A DNA stretch of 64,000 nucleotides from Hetaerina americana (Eukaryota > Arthropoda > Insecta > Odonata > Calopterygidae): positions 932,501-996,500 of the forward strand of contig JAKTNV010000077.1 of assembly GCA_022747635.1 (NCBI GenBank), written 5' to 3'. The position numbers and the translations under genes were made by a program. This document shows positions 22,869-34,000 of this stretch, one piece after another. The notes below the pieces were generated by a model. That model saw only the letters and a list, made by a program, of their open reading frames with translations. It was not told the DNA's origin and ran no database searches. Positions within the stretch are counted from its first letter, which is position 1, and each line of letters opens with the position of its first letter.

Positions 22869-25800
22869 TTTTGTGAATCACTCTAAGTAAGTTCACTTCA
22901 ACTCAGTACAGTTTAGTTACCTTCCATTTTCTTCCGTTCCTAACAATTTTATTCATTTCCCTTCCGTTCCGCAGAGGTCAATTCTATTTTATTCAGATAA
23001 GTTACCATCCATTCAGTTAAGTGAAGTTAAGTTCAGTCAGTGCAGTTTAGGTACTTTTCGTTAATTTCAGTTTAGTTTCGTGTAGTTACTTTCCAATTAG
23101 TTCAAATCCGAACAGTTCAGTATTTCATTCCGTCAGTTGTTTTTACTTGTGTTCCCTTTAGTTCCTTGCAGTTCTGTTCCTTTCAATTCCTTTTACTTCC
23201 GTTTATTTTAACCCAGTTCCGTTCGGTTAGTTCTCGTCAGTTCTGTTTAGTTCATTTCAGGTCAGTTCAGTGCAGTTCCGTTTTTCAGTCCCGTTGAGTT
23301 CAGGTAATTTTATTTTCGTGCCATTAAGTTCCCTTTTTTTTCAATTCAACTTGATTTAATTCCGCTCAGTCCAGTTTCGTTTAATTTATGTATCTCCCGA
23401 TCCGTTTAGTGAAGTTCAGTCAGTTTCATTTCTATTTCAAATCAGTTCAATTACGTTAAGTTCCATTTAATCCGTTCGGTCTCTTTTAAGTTCAGTACCG
23501 TGCCTTTCAGGTCCGTTCAGATCTCTGCCGTTCAGTTCAGTTCCGTTAAGTTTTTATTTCCGCTCCTAATTAAACTTTTCAGTTCAGATCAGTTACCTTC
23601 AGTTAAGTTTCACTTTTTTCAGTCCGTGTTGTCTGTTCCATTAATTTTATTTAGTTCAGTACCTTGCCATTTAGCTCAGTACAGTTCTGTTCCGTTCAAT
23701 TCAATTCTGCACACTTCCGTTCAGTTCATTTCAGTTTAGATTAGTTCACGTCATTTCAGTTCAGTTAAGTTTACGTAAGTTACGTTATGTTCCATTTAAT
23801 TCAGTTGATTGCGGTTTCCTTCAGTAGTGTTCGGTTTTGTTCCGTTCATTTCCGCTCCGTTCAGTTCCATTTATTTCCGTTCCGTTCCAATCAGGTTAGT
23901 TCAGCTCCGTTCAGTTTGGCTCAGTTTCGTATCGTTCAATTCAGTTCCATTCAGTCCCATTTACTTGTTTTCCGTTTGTTCAGGTCCGTTACGTTAGTAT
24001 TGTTAAGTAAATATCAGTTTAGTTCAGTTAATTTCAGTTGATTTTATATATTTCATTTTATATTTTCAATTCAGGTAATGTCAGTTGATTGTACCGTTCA
24101 GTTACGTTCAGCTCAGTTAAGTTCCGTTTAATTCAGTTTATTTAAACCCAGTTCCGCTGAGATAAGTTCAGTTCAGTTCAGTTGAGGTAAGTTCGGTTTA
24201 GTTCCGTCCCGTTCTGTTCCGATAAATTCGGTTTAATTTTGTTTCGTTTAAATCAGTACAATTCCATTCAGTTTTTTGCGGATAAGTTCATATCATTTCA
24301 GTTTGTTTCGTTCAATTCCGTTCAGTTCATTTCAGTTTAGTTCAGTTAAGTTCCTTTTAGTTAAGTTTATTTCAGGTCATTTCAATGTAGTTCAGTTTGT
24401 TATTTTCAGACCAGTAGAGTTCATTTTAGTTCATTTAGTTTAGGTTCACTTAAAGACATTTTAGTTCCGCTGAGTTTAGTAGGGTTCAGTTTAATCAGTT
24501 GAGTTAAGTTCATTTCAGTTCATTTCATTTAAAATCGTTTTATTTTAGTTAAGTTCAGTTCTGCTAAGTTTAGTTATGTTGATTTCAGTTCCGTTCAATT
24601 CTGATGAGTTCAGTTCAGTTCAGTTTAGTTCAGTTCAGTTTTGATGGGTTCAGTTAGTTAAGTTCAGTTCAGCTTAGTTCAATGATATTCCGTTCAGTTA
24701 AACTCAGTTCGGTTTTTTTTAGCTCAGTATAGTTCTTTTCTGTTCCCTTTAGTTCGATTATATTCAGTTCAGTTCAATTTAGTACTGTTCAGTTCGGATC
24801 AGTTTAGTTCAGTTTAGTTCCGTTCCGCTCATTTCCGTTCAGTTTCGTTTAGTTTCATTCTTTTCAGTTCAAATCCGTTTCGTTCAATTCCGCTCAGTTG
24901 ACTTAAGTTCAGTTTATTTCATTTCATTTATTCGCCGTATATTTCCGTTCAGTTCCATTCAGTATCGTTCACTTTACTCTTGTTCAGTTCAGTTTATTTA
25001 TCTATAGTTCATTTCATGTTAATTATTTCATTTTATTTCAGGTTACTTCATGTAAATTGATTTAGGTTCAGTTCAGTTCCGTTTAGTTTAGTTTAGTTCA
25101 GTTTAGTTCCTTAGTTCTGTTCAGTTCATTTCAGTTCAGTACAGTTCAGAATATTTAAGTTCAGTTCGAATCAGTTTCGTTCTGTAAGTTAATTTCAGTC
25201 CCATTCAATTCTAATGAGATGATTTCAGTTCAGTTCCGTTAATTTCATTTTAGATAAATTTAAATAATAACATTTCATTTTATTTTTGTTTAGTTCAGTT
25301 TGCGTCACTTGTTTTAAATTCAGTTAAACTCCATTAAGTTCAGTTCAGTTAAGTATAATTCAGTTCAGTTCAGTGCTTGCAGTGTAATTTGGTTTATTCC
25401 TGTTAAGTACAGCCTAGGACAGGTCATTTCAGTTCCAATGAGTTACGTTAAGTTCATTTCATTGAGTTAAGTTCCATTCAAGTAAATTCAGTTCAGTTCC
25501 GGTATTTCATTTTAGTTCAACCTATTTCCGTTCAAATCAGTTCATTTCATTTAAGTTCGGTTAACTTCTGTTCCGATCTGGTTAGTCCAGTTAAGTTTAG
25601 CTTAGTTTGGTTTTGTTGAAATTAATCCAATTGCGATCAGATCCTCTTTTATAGTTCCGTTAGTTTTATCCAAATCACCTCCGTGCTGTTCAGTTCAATT
25701 CTGTTAAGTTCAGTTCCGTGTGGTTCAGTTCATTTCAGTTCAGTACAGAAAAGATCATTAAATTTAAGTTAGGTTTATTTCAGTTTGGTTTCGGTAAGTT

Positions 25801-27441
25801 CAGTTCCAGTCAGTTCAGTTCAATTCAGTTTTGTGCAATTTATTACGTTCCGCTCCGTTTCGTTTTGTTCTTGTGTGTTCAGTTTAGGTCCGCTCTGTTC
25901 TATTAAGTTTCGATCAGCTCAGGTCAGTTCATTTCAATTAAATTCGTTTGTTTCTCAATTCAAATCAGTTCATATCATTTCATTTCATTTTTGGTCAGTT
26001 GAGTTTAAGCAGGTTTATTTAATTTTAGACAAATTCAGTTCCGTTTAGTTCATTTAACCTCAGCTCAGTTGAGTACAGCACAGTTCAGTACCGCACAGTT
26101 CAGTTAAGGTTAGTTAAGTTAAAATCAAATTAGTTCAGTTTTCTTCAGTTCAGTTACTTTCCTTCAATTAAGGTCAGTTTAGTTCTGCTAAATTCATTCA
26201 GTTTAGAAGAGACAAGTTCCGATCACCCTAGTTAGTTCACCCTAGCTCACTCCAGTTCAGTACAGGTCCGCTACGTTGAGTTCCGTTTGAGTGATTAATT
26301 TCAGTGCCGTTTAGTTAAGTTCAGTTCAGTTCCGTTCAATATCGTTCAGTTCAGTTAGGTCAGGTCAATTCATTTCGTTACAGTTCATTTCAGTTCAGTT
26401 CAGATAAGCTCATTTCATTTCAATTCAGTTTAGTTCATTTTAGTTCAGTTCATTTCCTTTATGTTCATTTCAAAACCAAACGTATTTAGGTCAGTACCGT
26501 TCTGTTACGTTCAGTTTGGGTGAGTTTATATTAGTTGAATCCAGTACAGCTCAATTCAGTTCAATTCCGTTCAGTTCCCTTCAGTTCAGATAAAATCAGT
26601 TCCGTTCAGTTCAGTTCCTTTCAGTTCGGATAAAACTAGCTCCGTTCAATTTAGTTCAGTTCAGTTAAGTACCGTTCATTTCAGTTACGTTTTGCTCAGT
26701 TCCATTCAGTTCGTTCCGTTTAGTTTAGCTTCCATCATTTTATATCAGTTAAGCTTAGTTCAGTGTGGTTCAGTTCAGTTGAGCATATTTCGTTTAGTTC
26801 CGTTCATTTCAGGTCAGTTCAGTTCCGATTAGCTCAGTTCGTGTCAGTTCATTCCAACTCATTTTATTTAAGTATTGTTCAGCTCTGTTAGGTTAAGTTC
26901 AGCTCCAGTCCGTTCTATTCCGTTCTTTTAAGTTCCGTACAAATCTGTTCCGTTCAGTGCCGTTCCAATCAGTTCAGTTCCGATTAGTCTCCGTCAGTTT
27001 ATATCAGTACCGTTCCGGTCGGTTCCGTCCAGTTCAATGCGGTTCAGTTCCGTTAATATATGTTACGGTCAGTTCTCTTCTGTTTCCTTCACTTCCGTTC
27101 CGGTCCGTTCGGTTCCGTTCAGCTCAGTTTTTTTCCATTCAGATAAGTCATTGAATTCAATTCCGTTCAGTTTAGTTCCGTTCAGTTCAGTTGAAAATAT
27201 TTCAATTCAGTTAATATTAGTTTGGTTTATACCAATCAGTTCACTTCTTTGCCGCTAAGTTATTTCAGTTCAATTCAGTCCAGTGCAATTCAGATAGGTT
27301 CAGTTGAGTTACATTTTTTTCAGTTCCGTTCAACTCAGTTTAATTCCGTGCAGTCCGTTTATTCCGTTCCGTCGTTCACGTCTCTTCACATCTCTACCGT
27401 TCAGTTCAGTTCCGTTTAGTTTCGTTTAGCTCAGTTCTTAT
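22869..27441 (+). repeat. Degenerate pentanucleotide satellite, segment 1
   Basis: The T-rich strand is +. Units are GTTCA, GTTCC and GTTTA with many variants, kept in a 5-bp register for long stretches. The start (22869 to about 23740) is duplicated at 62996-64000. From about 24.7 kb onward it is paralogous to 56.64-60.6 kb. Short single-base losses, such as GTCAGT at 23036, shift the register occasionally. All + strand open frames here are by-products, because (GTTCA)n has no stop in any + frame. Confidence 0.95.
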
Positions 27442-27650
27442 CATATTGCAAAAGAAACACTTGGTTTTCCACACAAAATATTTATTCACGACCTAGGTTT
27501 CGACGCTCAGCGTTATCTTCAGGTTTACCTGAAGATGACGCTAAGCGTCGAAACCTAGGTCGTGAATAAATATTTTATTTGGAAAAACCAAGTGTTTCTT
27601 TTGCAATATGTATCGTGTCCACAAAGTGAAGCCTGAAGTTATCCCCTTTA
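27442..27650 (+). mobile_element. Foldback element with facing hammerhead-like motifs
   Basis: Nearly perfect inverted repeats 27442-27523 and 27528-27610 surround a 4-nt centre (TTTA). A further 40 nt, including AGTGAAGCCTGAAG, separate it from the satellite. The insertion is absent at the paralogous place near 59520-59535, where the satellite runs on. Both arms contain a hammerhead-like core. Penelope-like retroelements are known to carry short hammerheads in their terminal repeats, so a Penelope-related origin is a reasonable inference, though no coding part is present. Confidence 0.7.
27521..27568 (+). ncRNA. Hammerhead-ribozyme-like motif 1
   Basis: In order: stem I strand GTTTAC (27523-27528), core CTGAAGA (27529-27535), one extra U (27536), stem II GACGC/GCGTC with loop TAA (27537-27549), GAAA (27550-27553), a two-pair palindromic stem III CCTAGG (27554-27559), and cleavage-type UC (27560-27561). 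GTGAAT (27562-27567) follows and pairs with stem I, allowing GU pairs. The order matches a type I hammerhead. The extra base between the core and stem II departs from the consensus and may weaken activity. A mirror copy on the minus strand has a poorer stem I. Confidence 0.5.
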
Positions 27651-28720
27651 CAAGTTCCAATCAGTTCAATTCAGTTCAGTTAAATAATATCCAGTTCAGT
27701 TTACATTGATTAATGTCATTATAGTACATTTAAGTTCAGTTCAGTACAGTACCGTTGATTTTAAATCAGTTCAGTGTCGTTAAGTCGAGTTCCCTTTAGC
27801 TCAGTTTATTTCAGCTCTGTTTCATGTTATCTTCAGTTCCATTCAGTTCAAATCAGTTGGTTTCTGGTCAATTTAGTTCATTTCACTTTAGTTAATTTTA
27901 CTGCCTTTCGTTTCATTTTATTTGGGTTTATTTAAGTTTACTTCAGTGGTTCTTAGTTCAGTTCAGCTAAGCTAAAGTCATTTCAGTTGAGTTAGCTTCA
28001 GTTCAGTTCAGTGTATTTCAGTCAAGTTCAGTTAATTTCTGTTAAGCAAAGGAAATACAGGAAATTTCGGCTCAGTTCGGTTCCTTTAAGTTCCGTTCAG
28101 TTTTTTTCCTTTTAGTTTAGTTCCGTTCCGCTCAGTTAAGTTCAGCTCCGTTCTGTTCCGTTCAGGTCAGATTTGTTCAGTTGAGTTCCATTCAGTTCAG
28201 TTTCCTATAGTTCAGTTCAGTTCTTTTCATTTTAGTTCAGATAGGTTCAGTTCAGTTCAATTTAGATGAGTTAAGTTCAATTTTTTCAGGTTATTAAATT
28301 TAAGTAGAGTTTATTTCAGTTTAAATTCTTGCATTTTAGTTCGGTTTAGTTTAGTACTTTTTAGCTTTTTAGCTGTGTTCCGTCCGTTCTGTTCCGGTCA
28401 GTGGAATTCAGTTCATTCAGGTTAGTTCCGTTCAGTCGATTTCAGTTTTTTAAGTTCTGTTCCACTCAGGTCAACTCCATTCAGTTCCGTTTCTTCTGTT
28501 CCGTCAGTTCTTTTTAAGTTTAGTTGCGTTCCGTTCTAGTCCGTTCAGATCTCTTGCATTCATTTCAGTTCCGCGAAGTTTTTTCAGTTCAGTTGTAACC
28601 AGTTCAGTATCGTTTATTTCGGTTCATTTGAGATCATGTAAGCTCATATCCCAACATTTCAGTTCAGTTATGTTCCGTTTAGTTCAGTTCAGTTTTTTCA
28701 GTTCTGTTTCATATATATAT
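27651..28720 (+). repeat. Pentanucleotide satellite, segment 2
   Basis: This continues the block paralogous to about 59.53-60.6 kb. Shared landmarks include GTGTTCCGTCCGTTCTGTTC near 28375 (60246 in the other copy). Homology is lost just after a TATATAT stretch near 28715. Confidence 0.95.
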
Positions 28721-29641
28721 TGCATTTCATGCAATCGGGTTGTAGTACATTCGGTGAAGGTTGTCAAAAAGTATGTTTCTATATTGGCAAGAGTCGTTTC
28801 CTGCATTCTGTTGCTAATATCTCTTAATGATATGTGTAATTAGGTTGTGGAGGATGCAAGTTACTCCTGGTTTCGTGAGTTCAGACTGCGTAAAGAAGTT
28901 TACGGAATTCCGACTGTTTAAGCGTCGATGTGCCGAGTGTTTGTTTGTTTTCCACAATCGCATACTTAAGGGACGCAATCGTGCAAAGAAAGACCAGATA
29001 ACCAATAGAGAAAAGTTCACTGGTGTTATTAAATTGACTTTTTTCCGTAAACAAGTCTTCTTTGGCCAAAACTGAATGTTTCTTTGCTTTTGTGCATGTG
29101 ATTACAATGCTGGTGAACAAGTCTCTTAATGAGATTTATGATCAGGCACAAATATTTTTTTGGAAAACTTAATGAAAACACTCCCTTTTGAAGCACTGAG
29201 ATTATAAATTTAAATTCCTTTGGATAATTTAAAGCGAGTGGCATCAATATTATTTTGTTGGATAATTAATTGATGTGAATTTTGGGTCACCTGCTCCCAA
29301 GATCGGCAAAAGTCCTGTAGAAACCTTACTACAGAAATGTTTGCTGGAATGCTGGAAAGGTGGGAATTATATTATGATTGAAGTACGATTTTACTCACCC
29401 CGATGGTTATTTTATTCTGATTGAATCGAAACGATTATATTTCAGCTTTTTTTAAAGGCGTTCCTGCTAAACAAGAGACGAGTATTCGCTGTTTATCATT
29501 CGATTGAAGAAAGTGTATATGGAATCTGAGTCCAGTGCATACCTGTGTTTGCCTCCATTTTAATTCTTTTGTAAGCCAAATATATGCACGGAATCCGTTG
29601 CGATATACAGTTTTTCGATAAGGTCTCAATTCCTCATCCAC
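28721..29641. other. Unique non-satellite DNA inside the array
   Basis: About 0.9 kb without pentamer structure. Short open frames occur on both strands (for example 28827-29075 on +, Lys/Arg/Phe-rich), but none resembles a known protein. It joins the LINE and mariner at 29642-31036 to form one composite block within the satellite. Confidence 0.6.
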
Positions 29642-30281
29642 ATATTTACATCTACATCTACATAATACCCCGCAAGCCGCCGCAAGGGCTTGTGGCGGGG
29701 GGTGTTAGGTCACCAACCGTAAAAAGGAAAAATACCACATGCAAAAAAAAACAACACGGAAAATTACACCCACAGCAGCGCACACACTCATGCAAAAATC
29801 CCTTCTTCCAATACTCATGCAAACACATATACCGTAAAACAACTAAAAAACTGCACCCCATGATGCAGCACGAAAGACATCCTACAACACGGAAGCCAGG
29901 ACACAACAAGCAAGAAATTGAAACATCACTACCACATGAAAATGCACCACGAAACAATCTACCCCCAAAGAGTCTCTAAATGGCAGGGAATGGGACCCAA
30001 CGTTGCAGGTAGCAGGAATTTGCCCCCGCGGAGAGGGACGAGGGATTGAAAGGGAAACTTAAAAACAGATGAACAGAACATGAATGAGGTCATTCGGAAA
30101 GAATGGGTTATTATAGCAAAACACATAAGGTTAGTGGAAGAGCATGCATTTAAATACAACTAATTATTTTTTAGACGCTGAGGGTGGCAAGTGGAATTTT
30201 TGCTATCTATAACCCTGCAGTTGCTATCCCGTATTGTCCGTGGGAAGAAGGAGTCCTTGAGTCGGCTAGTTCTGGTATCTA
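29642..30281 (-). mobile_element. 3' end of a LINE (tail, UTR and last codons), remnant E
   Basis: On the minus strand the block starts with a C-terminal peptide RTSRLKDSFFPRTIRDSN ending in a stop near 30160, the closing motif of many animal LINE reverse transcriptases (SFFPRTIRDWN). A roughly 0.5-kb untranslated part follows. It ends in a GC-rich hairpin (GCAAGCCGCCGCAAGGGCTTGTGGCGG, about 29671-29697) and a short TAGATG-type microsatellite tail at about 29642-29660. It is severely 5'-truncated and abuts the mariner at 30282. Confidence 0.65.
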
Positions 30282-31034
30282 CGAGGGTCATCCGGAAAGT
30301 AGTACCCGTTCGTGCCGCATGAAGTGCTGACGACGCGAGTAGCCGCTGGACGAGGTCAGATAGCTTCAGTGGCTTGTCTGCCTTCTCTGAGCCAAGTTGC
30401 GTGACGCTAGCATTGCCTGTGTTGTTTCTGTGATTGTTTACAATGTTTAAAAAAATTGAGAACGCCGCCAGTTGTGAAGTGAGGGCAGTGATTAAATTCC
30501 TCAATGCAAGAAACGTTCGCCCATGTGATATTCATCGCCAATTAAAGGAGGTGTATGGAGACAATGTAATGGACGAGTCGTCTGTTCGGCGGTGGTGTCG
30601 CAACTTCAACATGGGGAGGGGGAACACACACGACGATGAGCGTTCGGAGAGACCGTCTGTCATTACAGACCAACTGGTGAGCTCAGTTGACGAATTCGTG
30701 AGGAACGATCGGCGCGTCACAATTGATGACATCTGTGAGCATTTTCCCAATGTTTCTCGAACAATTGTTCATGAAATTGTTAAACACCATCTGCATTATG
30801 CAAAAATTTGTGCAAGATGGGTCCCTCGCGTATCTCAATGAGCTGGCGGCGAAGGACTATGCAGCAGGAATACAGAAACTTGTCACACGTTATGACAAAT
30901 GCCTTAATTTGCTTGGAGATTATGTTGAGAAGTAGTTTAAAGTATCCTCTTTCAAATAAAATTTTTTATGTTTGTTAATATTTACTTTTGTGTCTTTATT
31001 TCACGAACGGGTACTACTTTCCGGATGACCCTCG
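30282..31034 (+). mobile_element. Internally deleted mariner element, copy 2
   Basis: This 753-bp element is flanked by TA (30280-30281 and 31035-31036) with perfectly matching terminal inverted repeats of about 33 bp. It has the same length, orientation and deletion as copy 1 at 1433-2185, with only a handful of single-base differences. It sits at the edge of LINE remnant E within the satellite. Confidence 0.95.
30443..30935 (+). pseudogene. Mariner transposase remnant in copy 2
   Basis: This has the same structure as the remnant at 1594-2086: ATG 30443, helix-turn-helix half open to about 30841, catalytic domain deleted, and a C-terminal tail in another frame to the stop at 30933-30935. 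Within the conserved linker the Gly of DDERSGRPS is replaced by Glu, so the two copies have diverged slightly in the surviving half. Confidence 0.85.
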
Positions 31035-31036
31035 TA

Positions 31037-34000
31037 TCATATGAACGATAAGTGGAGTTCAGTGGAGTTCCGTTCAGTACAGTTCAGTTCTGTTCCGTTC
31101 AAATCCGTTAAACTCTATTCAGTTCTGTTCCGTTTAGTTCGGTTAGGTTTAGTTCAGTTCAGTTAGGTTCAGTTGAGATCCGTGCAGTTCAGTTCCGTTA
31201 GGTTAAGTTCAGATCAATTCCGTTCTGTTCAACTCCATTCAGTACAGTTAAGTTAAATGAAGTTCAATTCAGTTCAGTTTTTTCAGTTCAGCCCAGGTAT
31301 TTTTATTTCATTTCAGTGCATTTCAGGTCATTTCAGTTCAGTTCGGTTAAGTTCAATTCAGTTACGTTCAGTTCAGCTTTGTTCAGTTCAGTTCCGTTTA
31401 GTTGAGTTCTGTTCAATTCTATTCCGTGCAGTTCCAATATGTTCAGTTCAGTTTAGTTCAGTTCCGATAAGTTCCGTTAATTTCAGTTTCGTTCAGTTCA
31501 TTTTAGTTCACTTCAGTTCCGTTGCTCTCAGTGCAGTTTTTTTTGCTCAGTTAAGTTAAGCTCAGGTCAGTTCAGTTCCGTTCATTTCAGTTCATTTTAT
31601 TTCAGCTCATTTCTTTCAGTTCACCTCCTTTAATTTCTGTTACGTTCAAATCATATCCTTTCATTTCCGTTTAATTTGACCTCCTTTAATTTCGTGCTAG
31701 GTCACCCCAGTTCCGATCAGTTTAGTTCAATTCCGTTTAGTTATGTTCCATTCAGTTTAGTTCCATTCAGTTGAGTTCCGTTCCGTTCCATTCAGATAGT
31801 TCTAGTCAGTTCCGTTCCGCTTAGTTAAGTTCAGTTCAGTTCATTCCATCCAGTTTTGTTCAGTTTATTCAATCCAGTTTATTTCAGTTTAGTTCGTTAG
31901 TGCAGCTCCATTTCCTTCAGTTACGTTCGCTCGATTCCACTCACTTCCATTTCTTTCAGTTCTGTTCCGTTCAGATAAATTCTGTTCCGTTCAGTTAAAT
32001 TCAATTCCGTTCAGTTCATTTCATTTCAGTTTATTTCATTTCGATTCAGTAATTTTCAGGTTAGGTTATCTAAATTTAGATCATTTCAGTTCTGCTCCAT
32101 TCAGCTTAGTATTTTCGTATTAATTCTGTTTGTTTAATTTAATTTGTTCAGTACAGTTTAGCTAAGTTAAGCTCAGTTCTGATTAGTTTCTTCCAGTTCA
32201 CTTTATTTCCGTTCAGGTCAAATTAGTTAACTTTATTTTAGATCATTTCACTTAAGTTAAGTTCAGTTCATTTCAATTTATTTTATTTTAGTTTATTTCT
32301 ATTATATCCGTTAATTTAAGTTCAGCTCAATTAAGTTCAGATTAGTTCAGTTCCTTTCAGTTTTGTTCAGTTATTTCAGTTGAGTTCAGTAAAGCACAGA
32401 TCAGATCATTCAGTTTCGTTCATTTCAGGTCCGTTATGTTCATTTTGGCTCAGTTCAATTCCGTTCAATTTCAGTTCTGTTCAGAACATTTCAGTTTCTT
32501 TCTGTTTTTCCGTTCCGTTGAGTTTAGGTATGTTCTGTTTGGTTTCGTTCAGTTCAGTTTAGTTTAGTTCAGATCTGTTATGTTCCGTTCCGTTCAGTTC
32601 AATTCAGTTCCGTTCAGTTCAATATGGTTTCGTTCGGTTCAGTTCACATCAGTTTAATACATTTCAGTTCATTTACTTTAGTTCAGATCATTTCATTTCA
32701 TTATTATTCAGTGTAATTCAAGTAAGTTGATTTGTGTTTAGTTAAGTTCAGTTCATTTCATTTCATTTTATTTTAGTTTACATCTATTTAGGTCCGTTAG
32801 GTTAAGTTTAGCAAAGCTCACTTCAGTTCATATTACTTCAGTTCCTTTCAGTGTTGTTCAGTTCAGTTCAGTACGCTAAAGATCAGTTTATTTTAGTTTG
32901 GTTTATTCCAGGTCCGTTCAGTTCCACTAAGTTCCACTCAGTTCAATTCCTTTCAATTAAGAGTGTGCAACCCAGTTTCGTTCAGGTAATTTCCTTTCAT
33001 TTCAGGCTAGTTCAGTTCAGTTCAGTGTAGTTCAGATCAGTTTATTTCAGTTCACTCCCGTTCTGATCGATTCATTTCAGTTAGGATCAGTTCCGTTCAA
33101 ATCAGTTCAATTCCTATCAGTTCTGTTTTTTGAGTTCGTCAGAGACATTCAGCTCACTTCCGTTTTAATTAGTTTTCATCAGGTTTTTTTCAGTTCAGTT
33201 CTGTTTCCTTCAGTGATGTCAAGTTCAGGTTCTTCCAGTTTACATCATGGAATTTCAGTGCCGTTCAATTTACTTTAGATCAATTAAGATCAGCTCAATT
33301 CAGGTCCATTCCATGTAATTCAGTTATGTTAAGTTCAGTTATGTTATACCAGTGCATTAAAGTTCATTTCAATTCAGCTTTATTCAGTTCCTTTAGGTTC
33401 AGTTCAGTCTAGTTCATTTCAGTCCCGTTCAGAACAGGTAAGTTTCTTTCTATTTTTCCGTTCCGTTCAGTTTAGGTATGTTTCGTTCGGTTTTGTTCAG
33501 TATAGTTTAGTTTAGTTCAGATCTGTTCTGTTCCGTTCCGTTGAGTTCAGTTGAATTCAGTTCCGTTCAGTTCAATTTGGTTTTGTTCAATAAAGTTCGG
33601 TTCAGTTCACTTCAGTTCAATTCATTTTAGTTTATTTACTTTAGTTCAGCTCATTTCAGTATACTTCAGATGAGTTCAAGTCAGTTGATTTAAGTTTAGT
33701 TCAGTTCAATTCCATTTAGTTCATTTAAGTTTAGTTCAATTCAGTACAGTATAGTTCAGTTAAGTTAAGTTTAGTTTAGTTTAGTTAAAATTAGTTCAAT
33801 TTTGTTGAGTTCAGTTTAGTTCCGTTTAGTTCAGTTCCCGTCAATTGTATTCCGTGCAGTACCAATATGTTCAGTTCAGTTACTACTCCAGCTAATTCCG
33901 TTCAGTTTAGTTCAGGCAAGTTAACTTAAGTTCCATTAAGTTCGGATAAGTTCCATTCAGTTCCGTTTACCTTAGTTCAGTTTTGTTCCTTTCCGTTTAG

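Noticed and set aside
28827..29075. 82-codon + strand frame in the unique block within the array
   Set aside because: It is overlapped by open frames on the other strand, and no family resemblance could be seen.
29584..29979. 131-codon + strand open frame
   Set aside because: It overlaps the untranslated tail of LINE remnant E in the opposite direction; its Lys/His/Thr-rich product reflects base composition.
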